Assembly (NCBI GenBank): GCA_002480085.1
Contig: DKPJ01000011.1
Location: 488,389-552,388, forward strand
Reading direction: 5' to 3'
DNA: 64,000 bases
Origin: Enterobacteriaceae bacterium UBA7338
GTDB taxonomy: Bacteria; Pseudomonadota; Gammaproteobacteria; Enterobacterales; Enterobacteriaceae
Within the stretch, counting starts at the first letter, position 1. Each line of letters opens with the position of its first letter. The position numbers were made by a program, and so were the translations under genes. This document shows positions 51,655 through 60,466 of this stretch, one piece after another. Below the pieces are notes generated by a model. It did no database searches. It saw nothing but the letters and a program-made list of their open reading frames with translations, and was not told the origin of the DNA.

Positions 51655-52929
51655 TTACTGCCCGGTGGATTTCACCGGCGTATCCGGTTTCTTATCGTTA
51701 CCGGCGATGAACGGGCTCCACGGCTGGGCGCGAACTGGCTGCTCGGTCTGCCAGACGACGTTAAACTGGCCGTTATCTTCGATCTCGCCGATCATCACCG
51801 GCTTGTGCAGGTGGTGGTTGGTCTGATCCATGGTCAGGGTGAAGCCGTCCGGTGCCTTGAAGGTCTGCCCGGCCATCGCGGCGCGTACCTTATCCACGTC
51901 GGTGGTGCCCGCTTTCTCTACCGCCTGGGCCCACATGTGCAGCCCGACGTAGGTGGCCTCCATCGGATCGTTGGTCACTACAGTGTCGGCGTTCGGCAGG
52001 TTATGCGCTTTGGCATAGGCCTTATAGTCGGCAACAAATTTGGCGTTGGTGGGGTTATCGACGGATTCAAAGTAGTTCCATGCCGCCAGATGGCCTACTA
52101 ACGGCTTGGTGTCGATCCCGCGCAGCTCCTCTTCGCCCACCGAGAAGGCCACGACCGGCACGTCGGTGGCCTTAATGCTCTGGTTAGCCAGCTCCTTATA
52201 GAACGGCACGTTGGAGTCGCCATTGATAGTGGAGACCACGGCGGTTTTACCCCCGGCGGCGAACTTCTTAATATTGGCAACGATGGTCTGGTAGTCGCTG
52301 TGGCCGAACGGGGTGTAGACCTCTTCGATATCTTTATCCTGTACGCCCTTGCTGTGCAGGAAGGCGCGCAGGATCTTATTGGTGGTGCGCGGGTAGACGT
52401 AGTCGGTACCCAGTAAGAAGAAGCGTTTAGCGCTGCCGCCGTCCTCGCTCATCAGGTACTCTACCGCCGGGATCGCCTGCTGGTTAGGCGCTGCACCGGT
52501 GTAGAAGACGTTCGGCGACATCTCTTCGCCCTCGTACTGCACCGGGTAGAAGAGCAGGCCGTTCAGCTCCTCAAACACCGGCAGCACTGATTTGCGCGAC
52601 ACCGAGGTCCAGCAGCCAAACACCGCCGCGACCTTATCCTGGGAGATGAGCTGGCGGGCTTTCTCGGCGAACAGCGGCCAGTTAGAGGCCGGATCGACCA
52701 CCACCGGCTCCAGCTTTTTCCCCAGCACGCCGCCGTTGGCGTTGATCTCATCGATGGTCATCAGCGCGACGTTTTTCAGCGGCGTTTCGGAGATCGCCAT
52801 GGTGCCGGAGAGCGAATGCATAATACCCACCTTAATGGTGTCGGCAGCCCACGCCTGCCAGGAGATCCCCATTCCGACCATGGTTGCGGAGAGGGCAAAG
52901 GCTTTAATTAACGAACGTCTTTTCATCAT
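51655..52929 (-). CDS. urtA: Urea ABC transporter periplasmic binding protein UrtA
   Basis: A 424-residue periplasmic protein with a twin-arginine-like start (KRRSLIKAFALSATMVGMG) and signal cleavage after SWQAWA. Features match UrtA: GIMHSLSGTMAISETPL, FGCWTSVSRKSVLPVFEELNGLLFYPVQYEGEE (read in parts) and YVYPRTTNKILRAF. Two start ATGs are adjacent (52929 and 52926). It is 31 bases after the gntR gene and heads the transporter half of the operon. Confidence 0.94.
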   Translation of the reverse strand: MMKRRSLIKAFALSATMVGMGISWQAWAADTIKVGIMHSLSGTMAISETPLKNVALMTIDEINANGGVLGKKLEPVVVDPASNWPLFAEKARQLISQDKVAAVFGCWTSVSRKSVLPVFEELNGLLFYPVQYEGEEMSPNVFYTGAAPNQQAIPAVEYLMSEDGGSAKRFFLLGTDYVYPRTTNKILRAFLHSKGVQDKDIEEVYTPFGHSDYQTIVANIKKFAAGGKTAVVSTINGDSNVPFYKELANQSIKATDVPVVAFSVGEEELRGIDTKPLVGHLAAWNYFESVDNPTNAKFVADYKAYAKAHNLPNADTVVTNDPMEATYVGLHMWAQAVEKAGTTDVDKVRAAMAGQTFKAPDGFTLTMDQTNHHLHKPVMIGEIEDNGQFNVVWQTEQPVRAQPWSPFIAGNDKKPDTPVKSTGQ

Positions 52930-52960
52930 TAACCCCTAAAAGTGTAAGAAAATTATTACG

Positions 52961-53653
52961 TTATACCTGCGATGAAACCGGCGGTAGCCGCGATTGCTGA
53001 AGCCTGTGTAGTGTGATTTTTCTGACCACCGCCTTGCTCTGTAATATGTGGTCGGTCAGGATCCGCTGCGCCTCCTCTGTCTGCTGTGTCAAAATGGCGT
53101 TTAGCACACGCCCATGTTCTTGATAGGTCGCCGCTACCCGATCGTCCCGCGTAAAGTCGAGATGGCGAATAATGCGTATCTTCTCGGTCAGATCGACGTG
53201 AACGCGCGCCATCTCGCCGTTGCCCGTCGCCGCCACCAGCGCGGTGTGGAACTGCTCGTCATAGGGCGAGACCGCCAGCCCATCCGCCAGCGGCGGGGCA
53301 TCCACCCAGAAGGCAATCAGCGGGGCGAGATGCTCAGCGCAGGTGCCGGGGGGCATTCCGCACAGGCGGCGAACCGCCTCGCGCTCCAGCACGATCCGCA
53401 GATCGTACAGCGCCTCGAACCAGGCGAAGTCGAACGGCTTCACCTGCCAGCCGCTGCGGGAGGCGACCTCCACGTAACCCTCGTGCTCCAGCCAGTAGAG
53501 CGCCTGGCGTACCGGGGTTCGGCTGGCGGCCATCCGTCCGGCAACCTCGCTCTCGCTAAAGCGATCTCCCGGCATCAGCTGAAAAGTGAAGATCTCATTT
53601 TTCAGCGCGCGATAGATGCGCTCCGCCAGCCCCGGCTTACTGCTGATGCTCAC
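52961..53653 (-). CDS. GntR-family (FadR/FCD-type) regulator of the urea operon
   Basis: A 230-residue regulator: winged helix at residues 8-70 (LAERIYRALKNEIFTFQLMPGDRFSESEVAGRM, read in parts, and ASRTPVRQALYWLEHEGYVE) and an all-helical FCD effector domain with metal-ligand candidates DEQFHTALV and a later HGR. It starts with GTG overlapping the uca stop as GTGA. A palindromic site typical for FCD regulators overlaps the operon promoter, so it is probably the local repressor, perhaps responding to urea or allophanate. Confidence 0.88.
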   Translation of the reverse strand: MSISSKPGLAERIYRALKNEIFTFQLMPGDRFSESEVAGRMAASRTPVRQALYWLEHEGYVEVASRSGWQVKPFDFAWFEALYDLRIVLEREAVRRLCGMPPGTCAEHLAPLIAFWVDAPPLADGLAVSPYDEQFHTALVAATGNGEMARVHVDLTEKIRIIRHLDFTRDDRVAATYQEHGRVLNAILTQQTEEAQRILTDHILQSKAVVRKITLHRLQQSRLPPVSSQV

Positions 53654-56600
53654 TGCTCAAGCCACAGCAGGGCATCGCCAGGCGTTACCGGACGGCCCGG
53701 CTGACAGCTGATGCGCTTGATGCGACCCGCCTGCGGGGCGTGGATCGCCAGCTCCATCTTCATCGCCTCGACAATCACCAGCGGCTGGCCTTCGGTAACA
53801 TCATCGCCGGGCTGGACCAGCACCTTCCAGACGTTGCCGTTCATATCGGCGTTCACCGCCAGCGCGCCGTCGTCCACCGCATCGGCCGCGGGCAGCACGA
53901 TCTCCTCCGGCTGCGCCTGCTCATCCAGCTGCCAGCGGGCAACCTCTTCGCTGAAGGCGGCGGCCTGACGCTCGCGGAACTGGCTAATCTCTGCCGCATT
54001 CACCTCAAGGAAGCGCAGATGCTCGGCGTAGTCGAATACCGCCTCTTCGATGCGAATGTTGGCCCGGCCCTCGCGGAAATCATCCCGCAGGCGATCCAGC
54101 TCCTCCTCGCTGACCGGATAGAAGCGGACCTGGTCAAAGAAGCGCAATAGCCACGGCTCGTCCGGTTTGAACTGGCTGTTTTTCAGGAACTTGTTCCAGA
54201 TAGGCAGGGTGCGGCCCACCAGCTGGTAGCCGCCGGGAGAGTCCATGCCGTAGATGCACATATACATCCCGCCGATGCCTACCGTGCCTTCTGCGGTGAA
54301 GGTGCGCGCCGGGTTATATTTCGAACTCAGCAGGCGGTGGCGCGGATCGACCGGAACGGCGCAGGGGGCGCCCAGGTAGACGTCGCCGAGGCCGAGGATC
54401 AGGTAGCTGGCGTCAAATATCGTGTCGCGTACCGCGTTGCGATCCGCCAGGCCATTAATGCGCTGAATAAAATCAACGTTGTTCGGCAGCCAGGGGGCGC
54501 TGGCCCGCACCGTATCCTGGTAGCGGCTGACCGCCCCGAGGGTAGCGCTGTCTTCAAAAGCCATCGGCATCCAGACGATGCGCGATGGCACCTTCATCTC
54601 GCTGACGTCTCCCAGACAGCTCTCAATCTCCAGCAGCATCTCCACCAGCGATGACTGATCGATAACGAGGCTGTCGTAGCGGATCTGCAGCGAGCGTACG
54701 CCGGGGGAAAGCTCTTTGATCGCCGGATGGGCCAGGGCCTGAAGCTGCTCCATCAGCAGGCTGACGCGCAGGCGCAGGGCCAGATCGAGGACGTTCTCGC
54801 CATACTCAATCAGGATGTAGTTATCACCCGCCTGGCGATAGCAGATGGCGGGCGTCGTGCCGCTGGCCGGAATGGAGACCAGCGCGGCGGCGGAGACGCC
54901 GTCGCGATCCGCCAGCGACGGGGTGGCAAACGCGGGCAGCGTTTCGGCAGGCTCCAGCGTCTCGACGATGCGGTGCTGCGCTTTCTCGAGGGCCACCGCC
55001 TCCTCAACGCTTATCGGATAGAAGCGCAGACGATCTCCAGGCTTAACCTGGCCTACTTTCCACAGCTCCGCTTTGGCAATGGTCACCGGGCAGACAAAGC
55101 CGCCGAGGCTGGGACCGTCGCGGGTGAGGATCACCGGGAAGTCACCGGTAAAGTTGATGGCGCCGATGGCGTACTCGCAGTCGTGGACGTTGGACGGGTG
55201 CAGGCCTGCTTCGCCGCCGTCGGGTCGGGTCCAGGAGGGCTTCGGCCCGGTCAGGCGCACGCCGAGACGGTTAGAGTTGTAGTGCACCTGCCACTCGCTG
55301 GCGAAGAACTCGTCGATAGACTCCTGGGTAAAGAAATCCGGCGCGCCGTGCGGGCCATAGAGCACGCCGATGTGCCAGCTCTCGCTGTACTCCGGGATCA
55401 GCCCGGCGGCCAGCGGCTGCGGATCCCGCTCCGGCGCGGGCGTAGTGCAGGCTGCCAGCTCGGGGCGGGAGATGGGCAGCAGATCGGCCACCTTCAGCGT
55501 GCGTCCGGCGTGGCCGCCAAACTGGCCGAGGGCGAAGGTGGCGCGGCTACCGAGATAGCAGGGCACGTCGATACCGTTGCGCACGGCGAGATAGGTTCGG
55601 CATCCGGACTGGGCGCGGCCCAGCACCAGCGTCTGTCCGGCCTGCACCGCGATCGGCTGCCAGTACGCTACCGGCAGGCCGTCCAGCTGTGCCTGGCAGT
55701 CGGCCCCGGTCAGGGCGATGGTAGTGTCGCTGTGAAACAGCAGCGTCGGGCCTTGCAGGGTAAACTCCAGCCCGGCGGCGGAGGCGTGGTTGCCCACGAT
55801 GCGGTTAGCCAGGCGGAAAGCAAAATCATCCATTGGGCCGGAGGGCGGAACGCCGACGTCCCAGTAGCCCGGTCGCCCAGGGTAGTCCTGCACGCTGCTC
55901 CAGGTACCAGGCTGCAACACTTCGATGGCCGCCGTGGCGGGGGTGAAGGTGTCGAGCATCCGCGTCCAGACGCTGCCCTGCACAAAGGCCTCGCTGGCAA
56001 CAATCTGCCGCAGATAGTCGAGGTTAGTGGCGATGCCGTGCAGCTGGGTGGCGTCCAGCGCCTCGCGCAGCGTGAGCAGGGCTTCCTCGCGCGTATCGCC
56101 GTGGACGATCAGTTTGGCAATCATCGGATCGTAGAAGGCGGAGACCTCGCTGCCGGTGGTCACGCCGCTGTCGATACGCACGTTTGCCGGAAAACTAACG
56201 TGGGTCAATACGCCGGGACTCGGCTGAAAATTCTTTAACGGGTTTTCGGCATAGAGACGGACTTCAATCGCCGCACCCTGCGGCGCGCGCTGGAGCCGCC
56301 CCCAGTCGATATCATCGCCAGCCGCGACGCGCAGCATACACTCCACCAGATCGAGACCGGTAACAGACTCGGTGACCGGGTGCTCTACCTGTAACCGGGT
56401 GTTGACCTCCAGGAAGTAGAACGCATCCTGCCCGGCGTCGTAGATATACTCCACCGTGCCCGCGCTGCGGTAGTTGACCAGCTTGCCCAGCTCAACGGCG
56501 GAGGCGAGTAGCGCGGCGCGGGTGGATCCCGGCAGTCCCGGCGCGGGCGTCTCTTCTACGACCTTCTGATTACGGCGTTGCAGAGAGCAGTCGCGCTCGC

Positions 56601-57270
56601 CCAGCGCCACCACGTTACCGTTACCGTCGCCAAAGATCTGCACCTCAACGTGGCGGGCGCGATCGATGCAGCGTTCTATAAATACCCCCGCGTCGCTGAA
56701 GAACTGCTCGCCCAGGCGGCGGACGCTCTCCCACGCCTGCCGTAACGCCTCGGCGTCGGCGCAGCGGGTCAGACCGATCCCGCCCCCGCCCGCGGTGCTT
56801 TTCAACATCACCGGGTAGCCAATCTCTTGCGCGGCCAATAGCGCCTCGTCGAGCGTATTCAGCAGGCCGGTACCCGGCGTCATCGGCACGCCCGCCTGGG
56901 CAGCCAGCTCCCGCGCCCGATGCTTAAGGCCAAACTCGCCGATCTGCTGTGCCGTCGGGCCAACAAAGACAATGCCCGCCTGCTCGCAGGCGTCGGCAAA
57001 GGCCAGGCTCTCAGAGAGAAAGCCGTAGCCGGGCCAGATAGCCTGGGCGCCGCTTTGCTTAGCGGCTTCAATAATGCTGTCGATGCGCAGATAGCTGTCG
57101 CTGGCCTTCTCTCCGCCCAGCGGCAGGGCGATATCCGCCGCCTTAACATGCTCGGCATTTTTATCCGCGTCGGAGTAGACGGCGATGCTCACGATCCCCA
57201 GACGACGCAGGGTGCGGATGGCGCGGCAGGCGATTTCGCCCCGGTTGGCAATCAGTACGCGATCAAACAT
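53650..57270 (-). CDS. uca: Urea carboxylase (biotin-dependent)
   Basis: A 1206-residue enzyme that carboxylates urea to allophanate with ATP and bicarbonate. Biotin carboxylase domain at residues 1-445: FDRVLIANRGEIACRAIRTL, ATP-grasp GGGGIGLTRC and EVNTRLQVEHPVTE. A KipA/AHS2-type domain follows (about 450-760, with DVGVPPSGPMDDFAFRLANR), then a KipI/AHS1-type domain (about 800-1040), then the biotinyl domain with VEAMKMEL near residue 1170. The start at MFDRVLIANRG overlaps the end of atzF by 8 bases. Together with AtzF it forms the two-gene bacterial equivalent of yeast urea amidolyase. Confidence 0.96.
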   Translation of the reverse strand: MFDRVLIANRGEIACRAIRTLRRLGIVSIAVYSDADKNAEHVKAADIALPLGGEKASDSYLRIDSIIEAAKQSGAQAIWPGYGFLSESLAFADACEQAGIVFVGPTAQQIGEFGLKHRARELAAQAGVPMTPGTGLLNTLDEALLAAQEIGYPVMLKSTAGGGGIGLTRCADAEALRQAWESVRRLGEQFFSDAGVFIERCIDRARHVEVQIFGDGNGNVVALGERDCSLQRRNQKVVEETPAPGLPGSTRAALLASAVELGKLVNYRSAGTVEYIYDAGQDAFYFLEVNTRLQVEHPVTESVTGLDLVECMLRVAAGDDIDWGRLQRAPQGAAIEVRLYAENPLKNFQPSPGVLTHVSFPANVRIDSGVTTGSEVSAFYDPMIAKLIVHGDTREEALLTLREALDATQLHGIATNLDYLRQIVASEAFVQGSVWTRMLDTFTPATAAIEVLQPGTWSSVQDYPGRPGYWDVGVPPSGPMDDFAFRLANRIVGNHASAAGLEFTLQGPTLLFHSDTTIALTGADCQAQLDGLPVAYWQPIAVQAGQTLVLGRAQSGCRTYLAVRNGIDVPCYLGSRATFALGQFGGHAGRTLKVADLLPISRPELAACTTPAPERDPQPLAAGLIPEYSESWHIGVLYGPHGAPDFFTQESIDEFFASEWQVHYNSNRLGVRLTGPKPSWTRPDGGEAGLHPSNVHDCEYAIGAINFTGDFPVILTRDGPSLGGFVCPVTIAKAELWKVGQVKPGDRLRFYPISVEEAVALEKAQHRIVETLEPAETLPAFATPSLADRDGVSAAALVSIPASGTTPAICYRQAGDNYILIEYGENVLDLALRLRVSLLMEQLQALAHPAIKELSPGVRSLQIRYDSLVIDQSSLVEMLLEIESCLGDVSEMKVPSRIVWMPMAFEDSATLGAVSRYQDTVRASAPWLPNNVDFIQRINGLADRNAVRDTIFDASYLILGLGDVYLGAPCAVPVDPRHRLLSSKYNPARTFTAEGTVGIGGMYMCIYGMDSPGGYQLVGRTLPIWNKFLKNSQFKPDEPWLLRFFDQVRFYPVSEEELDRLRDDFREGRANIRIEEAVFDYAEHLRFLEVNAAEISQFRERQAAAFSEEVARWQLDEQAQPEEIVLPAADAVDDGALAVNADMNGNVWKVLVQPGDDVTEGQPLVIVEAMKMELAIHAPQAGRIKRISCQPGRPVTPGDALLWLEQ

Positions 57271-59062
57271 GCTGAGTCTCCTTGCTGGCGAGCCAGTTCC
57301 GCCAGCCTTTGTAAGCCGTAATGTCCTGCGCGTCGCCAAGCGCCGCACCCTCACAGATAAAGCCTTTTACCCAGCGGCCATCCGCCAGCTCCAGAGAGCC
57401 GATCCCCAGCGGAGCCGGGATCTCAGCGACAAACTCACCGAAGCGCGCCAGCGGGATATCCCACAGCTCGACCTGAATAGATTCGCCGTTGCTGGCACGG
57501 GCCAGGCCCGGTTTTGCCGGCTGGGTATTGGCCAGGGCGTACAGGCGGTAGCAGGCGGCGGTTTCGCTGGTCTCGACAAATACCGCCTTGCGGTTGAGCA
57601 GCTGGTGGTTGAGCGGCATCCCACGCAGATGCGCCCCGACCACCGCGATACGCACGTGATCCTTTGAGAGAGGCAGCGTTGTTTCGCCTGTGGGAAGCCG
57701 GGTGCTGGTTGCTCCCAGGGTCAGACCGCTCTGCTGCTGCCAGCGGATACCGAAGCTGGCGAGGGCGCGATCGTGCCAGGCGGGAGCCAGCAGGGTGATC
57801 CCGGCAGGCAGGCCGTCGGCGCGCAACGGCGCGGGCAGGGCCAGCGCGCTGAGATCGGCCAGGTTGGTAAAGTTGGTATAGGTACCAAACTCCGAGTTGT
57901 AGCGGATCGGCTCCTGCTGCATCTCCTCTTTGGTGCGGATGGTGGGCGAGGTAGGAACGACGAGCGCATCAACCTCGTCCAGCGTCTGCTGAATTTTGCG
58001 GGCCAGCTCGGCGCGCAGATACTCGGCTTTATAGGCCTCTACCGCACTGTAGCGGCTGCCTCCGGCGACGATCTGATACACCGTCGCATCCATCTCCTCA
58101 GGGCGTTCGATTATCTCGCCTACGGCAGCGGTGCGCTCGGCGACCCACGGTCCCTGATAGAGCTGGGCGGCCAGCTCGGCGAACGGAGTAAAGTCGATAC
58201 TTTTCAGCGTTACGCCGCAGACGCGCAGCTGCTCAAGGGCGCGCTCCCATGCCTCTTCGGCCTGGGCGTCGCCAAAGAATTGCAGCGTGTCGGGAACGGC
58301 AAATACCGGGCGATTAGGCAGCGCGGCGGGGGCGGTGGCCGGTGCGCGGCGGGAGTAGGCGTCGCGGGCGTCATAGCCTGCCGCCGCTTCGGCGATAGTC
58401 CAGGCGTCGCTGACCGTCAGGGCAAACACCGACACGGTATCGTTCAGGCGGCAGGCCGGAACCACGCCGCTGGCGGAGAACCAGCCTTTGGTGGGCTTCA
58501 GCCCGACGATGTTATTGAAACCGGCAGGGATCCGGCCAGAGCCAGCGGTGTCGGTGCCGAGGGAGAAGGGCACCAGTCCGCGCGCCACTACCGATGCCGA
58601 GCCGGAGCTGGAGCCGCCGCTGACGTAGTCCGGGTTGAAGCTGTTGCTCACTGCTCCCCACGGTGAGCGGGTGCCTACCAGACCGGTGGCAAACTGGTCG
58701 AGGTTGGTCTTGCCAATGACAATCGCCCCGGCGGCTTTAAGCTGGGCTACCGTGGTCGCGTCCTGCTCGGCGATATAGCGAAACGCCGGGCAGGCCGCCG
58801 TGGTGGGAAATCCAGCCGCATCGATATTGTCTTTGACGGCAAAGGGGACGCCATACAGCGGCAGCGCCGCGGGGTTTTGCTGGTAGCGGGGCGCTAGCGC
58901 TGCCAGCTGGGCGGCGATCTGCTCGGGGGTGGCGAGGGTGATCCAGGCATTGTCATCGACAGAGAGGGTCGCCAGGTGCGCCGTCAGCAGGGATAAAGCG
59001 TCGCCGCGCTGCTGGATCTGCTGCTGCCACCCGCTCAGGGTCTGGCCGGTCATTATTGTCAT
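57263..59062 (-). CDS. atzF: Allophanate hydrolase AtzF
   Basis: A 599-residue amidase-signature enzyme that splits allophanate to ammonia and CO2. The catalytic Lys lies in PFAVKDNIDAAG and the Ser-cis-Ser pair in VSGGSSSGSASVVARG with GTDTAGSGRIPAG following. A separate C-terminal domain (about residues 460-599) has VGAHLRGMPLNHQLL and LELADGRWVKGFICEG, the part that distinguishes allophanate hydrolases from other amidases. Starts at 59077, 59062 and 59053 are all possible; none has a good ribosome site. 59062 was chosen because the 59077 ATG lies inside the palindromic operator close to the predicted transcription start. It is the first gene of the operon. Confidence 0.92.
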   Translation of the reverse strand: MTIMTGQTLSGWQQQIQQRGDALSLLTAHLATLSVDDNAWITLATPEQIAAQLAALAPRYQQNPAALPLYGVPFAVKDNIDAAGFPTTAACPAFRYIAEQDATTVAQLKAAGAIVIGKTNLDQFATGLVGTRSPWGAVSNSFNPDYVSGGSSSGSASVVARGLVPFSLGTDTAGSGRIPAGFNNIVGLKPTKGWFSASGVVPACRLNDTVSVFALTVSDAWTIAEAAAGYDARDAYSRRAPATAPAALPNRPVFAVPDTLQFFGDAQAEEAWERALEQLRVCGVTLKSIDFTPFAELAAQLYQGPWVAERTAAVGEIIERPEEMDATVYQIVAGGSRYSAVEAYKAEYLRAELARKIQQTLDEVDALVVPTSPTIRTKEEMQQEPIRYNSEFGTYTNFTNLADLSALALPAPLRADGLPAGITLLAPAWHDRALASFGIRWQQQSGLTLGATSTRLPTGETTLPLSKDHVRIAVVGAHLRGMPLNHQLLNRKAVFVETSETAACYRLYALANTQPAKPGLARASNGESIQVELWDIPLARFGEFVAEIPAPLGIGSLELADGRWVKGFICEGAALGDAQDITAYKGWRNWLASKETQHV

Positions 59063-59070
59063 AGTGGGCA

Positions 59071-59096
59071 ATTCCATCTGGTATACAAGATGGAAT
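59071..59096. promoter_or_regulatory. Palindromic GntR/FCD-type operator at the atzF promoter
   Basis: Perfect 9-bp inverted repeat ATTCCATCT / AGATGGAAT around GGTATACA; the centre TGGTATACAA resembles the FadR-subfamily core (GT-N-AC). It covers the predicted +1 region, about 12 bases downstream of the sigma-54 -12 element, so a bound repressor would block initiation. Confidence 0.75.
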
Positions 59097-59102
59097 ACAG
59101 AT

Positions 59103-59118
59103 AGCAAGCGCCGTGCCA
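59103..59118 (-). promoter_or_regulatory. Sigma-54 promoter of the urea operon
   Basis: TGGCACGGCGCTTGCT on the minus strand fits the -24/-12 consensus (TGGCAC-N5-TTGCW) with no mismatch and correct spacing. It lies 41 bases upstream of the chosen atzF start. RpoN/NtrC control would tie urea use to nitrogen limitation. Confidence 0.88.
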
Positions 59119-59180
59119 GTTTTTAATTGATTGTTTAATAATAATATTTTAATAATTTTTAGTGCAGGCCGAGATACGGC

Positions 59181-59197
59181 TGCACCTGCGCTGCGCA
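59181..59197. promoter_or_regulatory. NtrC-like binding site 1
   Basis: TGCACCTGCGCTGCGCA keeps the full TGCACC half-site and most of the second half of the NtrC consensus (TGCACC-N4-TGGTGCA). Centre about 97 bases upstream of the predicted transcription start, a usual enhancer distance. Confidence 0.55.
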
Positions 59198-59201
59198 GCG
59201 T

Positions 59202-59218
59202 TGAGCAAAAAAGGTGCG
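59202..59218. promoter_or_regulatory. NtrC-like binding site 2
   Basis: TGAGCAAAAAAGGTGCG keeps the GGTGC half-site; the other half is weak. It lies 21 bp (two helical turns) from site 1, on the same face, as in tandem NtrC sites. Confidence 0.45.
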
Positions 59219-59288
59219 CCCCGTCACAGCGCAACGAACAAGCTAATACGAAGGGATGATGTTTCATAAATCACTGAATTTGCTAAGA

Positions 59289-59305
59289 TGCTTTAACAAG
59301 GTGCA
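59289..59305. promoter_or_regulatory. NtrC-like binding site 3
   Basis: TGCTTTAACAAGGTGCA has an intact GGTGCA half-site and TGC at the other end. It lies about 205 bases upstream of the urea promoter and only 16 bases upstream of the ynfC start, so it could serve either or be chance. Confidence 0.35.
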
Positions 59306-59320
59306 ACGCGTGGGGTTTGT

Positions 59321-60031
59321 ATGAAAAAGCTAGTAATGCTGGCAGCGGTAACGGCAGTGCTTGCCGGGTGCGATGACGGCAAAGCGCCGGTTTCGTTTAC
59401 GCCGGAGATGGCCAGCTTCTCTAATGAGTTTGACTTTGACCCGCTGCGTGGCCCGGTGAAAGACTTTAGCCAGACGCTGCTCAACGATAAGGGTGAAGTA
59501 TCCAAACGCGTGACCGGCACGCTCTCGCAGGAGGGGTGCTTCGATACGCTGGAGCTTCATGACGTAGATAACAACACCGGCTTGGCGCTGGTGCTAAATG
59601 CTAATTTCTATGTGGATGCCGTGACCCATGAGAAGCGTCTGCGCTTACAGGGTAAATGTCAGCTGGCGGAGTTCCCCTCGGCGGGCGTGACCTGGGATAC
59701 GGATGAGAAGGGGTTTGTGGTGCTTGCCCGCGGCAAGGAGCTGCAGATCAACTACCAGTACGATGCGGAAGGCTACCCGCTCGGCAAATCGACCACCAGC
59801 AAGGAGATGCATCTGTCCGTGGAATCAACGCCCTCATCGGACAGACGCAAGAAGCTCGACTACACCGGCGTCAGCACGCTAAACGACAAGCCTATCGGCA
59901 GCGTGAAGCAGGCCTGTGAATACGATCGCCACGACAACCCGGTAAGCTGCACGCTGACCATCGTTGATGAAAGCGTGACCCCAGCCGTTGAGCATCAGTA
60001 CGCGATCAAAAACACCATCGCTTATTACTAG
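59321..60031 (+). CDS. ynfC: YnfC lipoprotein
   Basis: A 236-residue lipoprotein of unknown function. The lipobox LAGC places Cys at residue 17, followed by Asp at +2, the Lol-avoidance signal for inner-membrane retention. The body is close to E. coli YnfC: FTPEMASFSNEFDFDPLRGP is nearly identical, and it ends AIKNTIAYY. Divergent from the urea operon. Its stop is 2 bases from that of ynfB: speG, which lies between them in K-12, is missing. Confidence 0.93.
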   Translation: MKKLVMLAAVTAVLAGCDDGKAPVSFTPEMASFSNEFDFDPLRGPVKDFSQTLLNDKGEVSKRVTGTLSQEGCFDTLELHDVDNNTGLALVLNANFYVDAVTHEKRLRLQGKCQLAEFPSAGVTWDTDEKGFVVLARGKELQINYQYDAEGYPLGKSTTSKEMHLSVESTPSSDRRKKLDYTGVSTLNDKPIGSVKQACEYDRHDNPVSCTLTIVDESVTPAVEHQYAIKNTIAYY

Positions 60032-60033
60032 GC

Positions 60034-60375
60034 TTACTGTCCGATCGGCCGCCCGGTGCGGCGGTCGAGGCAGCGCAGGGTATTCTCTTCCCAGTAGGCG
60101 TTAACGTTAGCGCTCTTCTGGCAGTTATCGCGGGCATCAAAGGCGACATCGGCCTTATCAAACTCTTTCTCCACGCGCGTATTCACTTTGTTGCGCAGGC
60201 TGCGGGTGTCGTTCCACTGCTCTTTTTCCATCGCGGCCTGCTGGCGGCTCTGGGCGCTGTCGCCGGACTCAATGATAAGCTTATTGGTATCGGCGTTGGC
60301 GGCGGTACTCATCATGCCAGCACCCAGCGTCAGCATAGCCGCCAGGCAGAGGCGTTTACTAAAGGTCATGTTCAT
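60034..60375 (-). CDS. ynfB: YnfB, DUF1283 periplasmic protein
   Basis: A 113-residue exported protein; the signal peptide ends STAANA before DTNKLIIESGDSAQSRQ. The mature part is charged, with two cysteines (DNCQKS and LRCLDRR) likely paired. Very close to E. coli YnfB. GAGGA precedes the ATG at 60375 by 6 bases. Function unknown. Confidence 0.92.
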   Translation of the reverse strand: MNMTFSKRLCLAAMLTLGAGMMSTAANADTNKLIIESGDSAQSRQQAAMEKEQWNDTRSLRNKVNTRVEKEFDKADVAFDARDNCQKSANVNAYWEENTLRCLDRRTGRPIGQ

Positions 60376-60466
60376 TGTTATTCCTCGGTTCGCCAGGGAG
60401 GACGTGGCTCGTTTCTAACGCTATTCTACACCATTCTTCTTAGCCGATATAAGGCCGTTATTTTTA

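Noticed and set aside
54727..56238. 503-codon plus-strand open frame
   Set aside because: Antisense shadow of uca; it shares no recognisable motif and results from the GC-rich codon bias of the real gene.
59161..59188. NtrC site made of AGTGCAG ... CTGCACCT
   Set aside because: The half-sites point the wrong way for NtrC (GTGCA before TGCAC in both readings); only the sites listed as features fit the consensus orientation.
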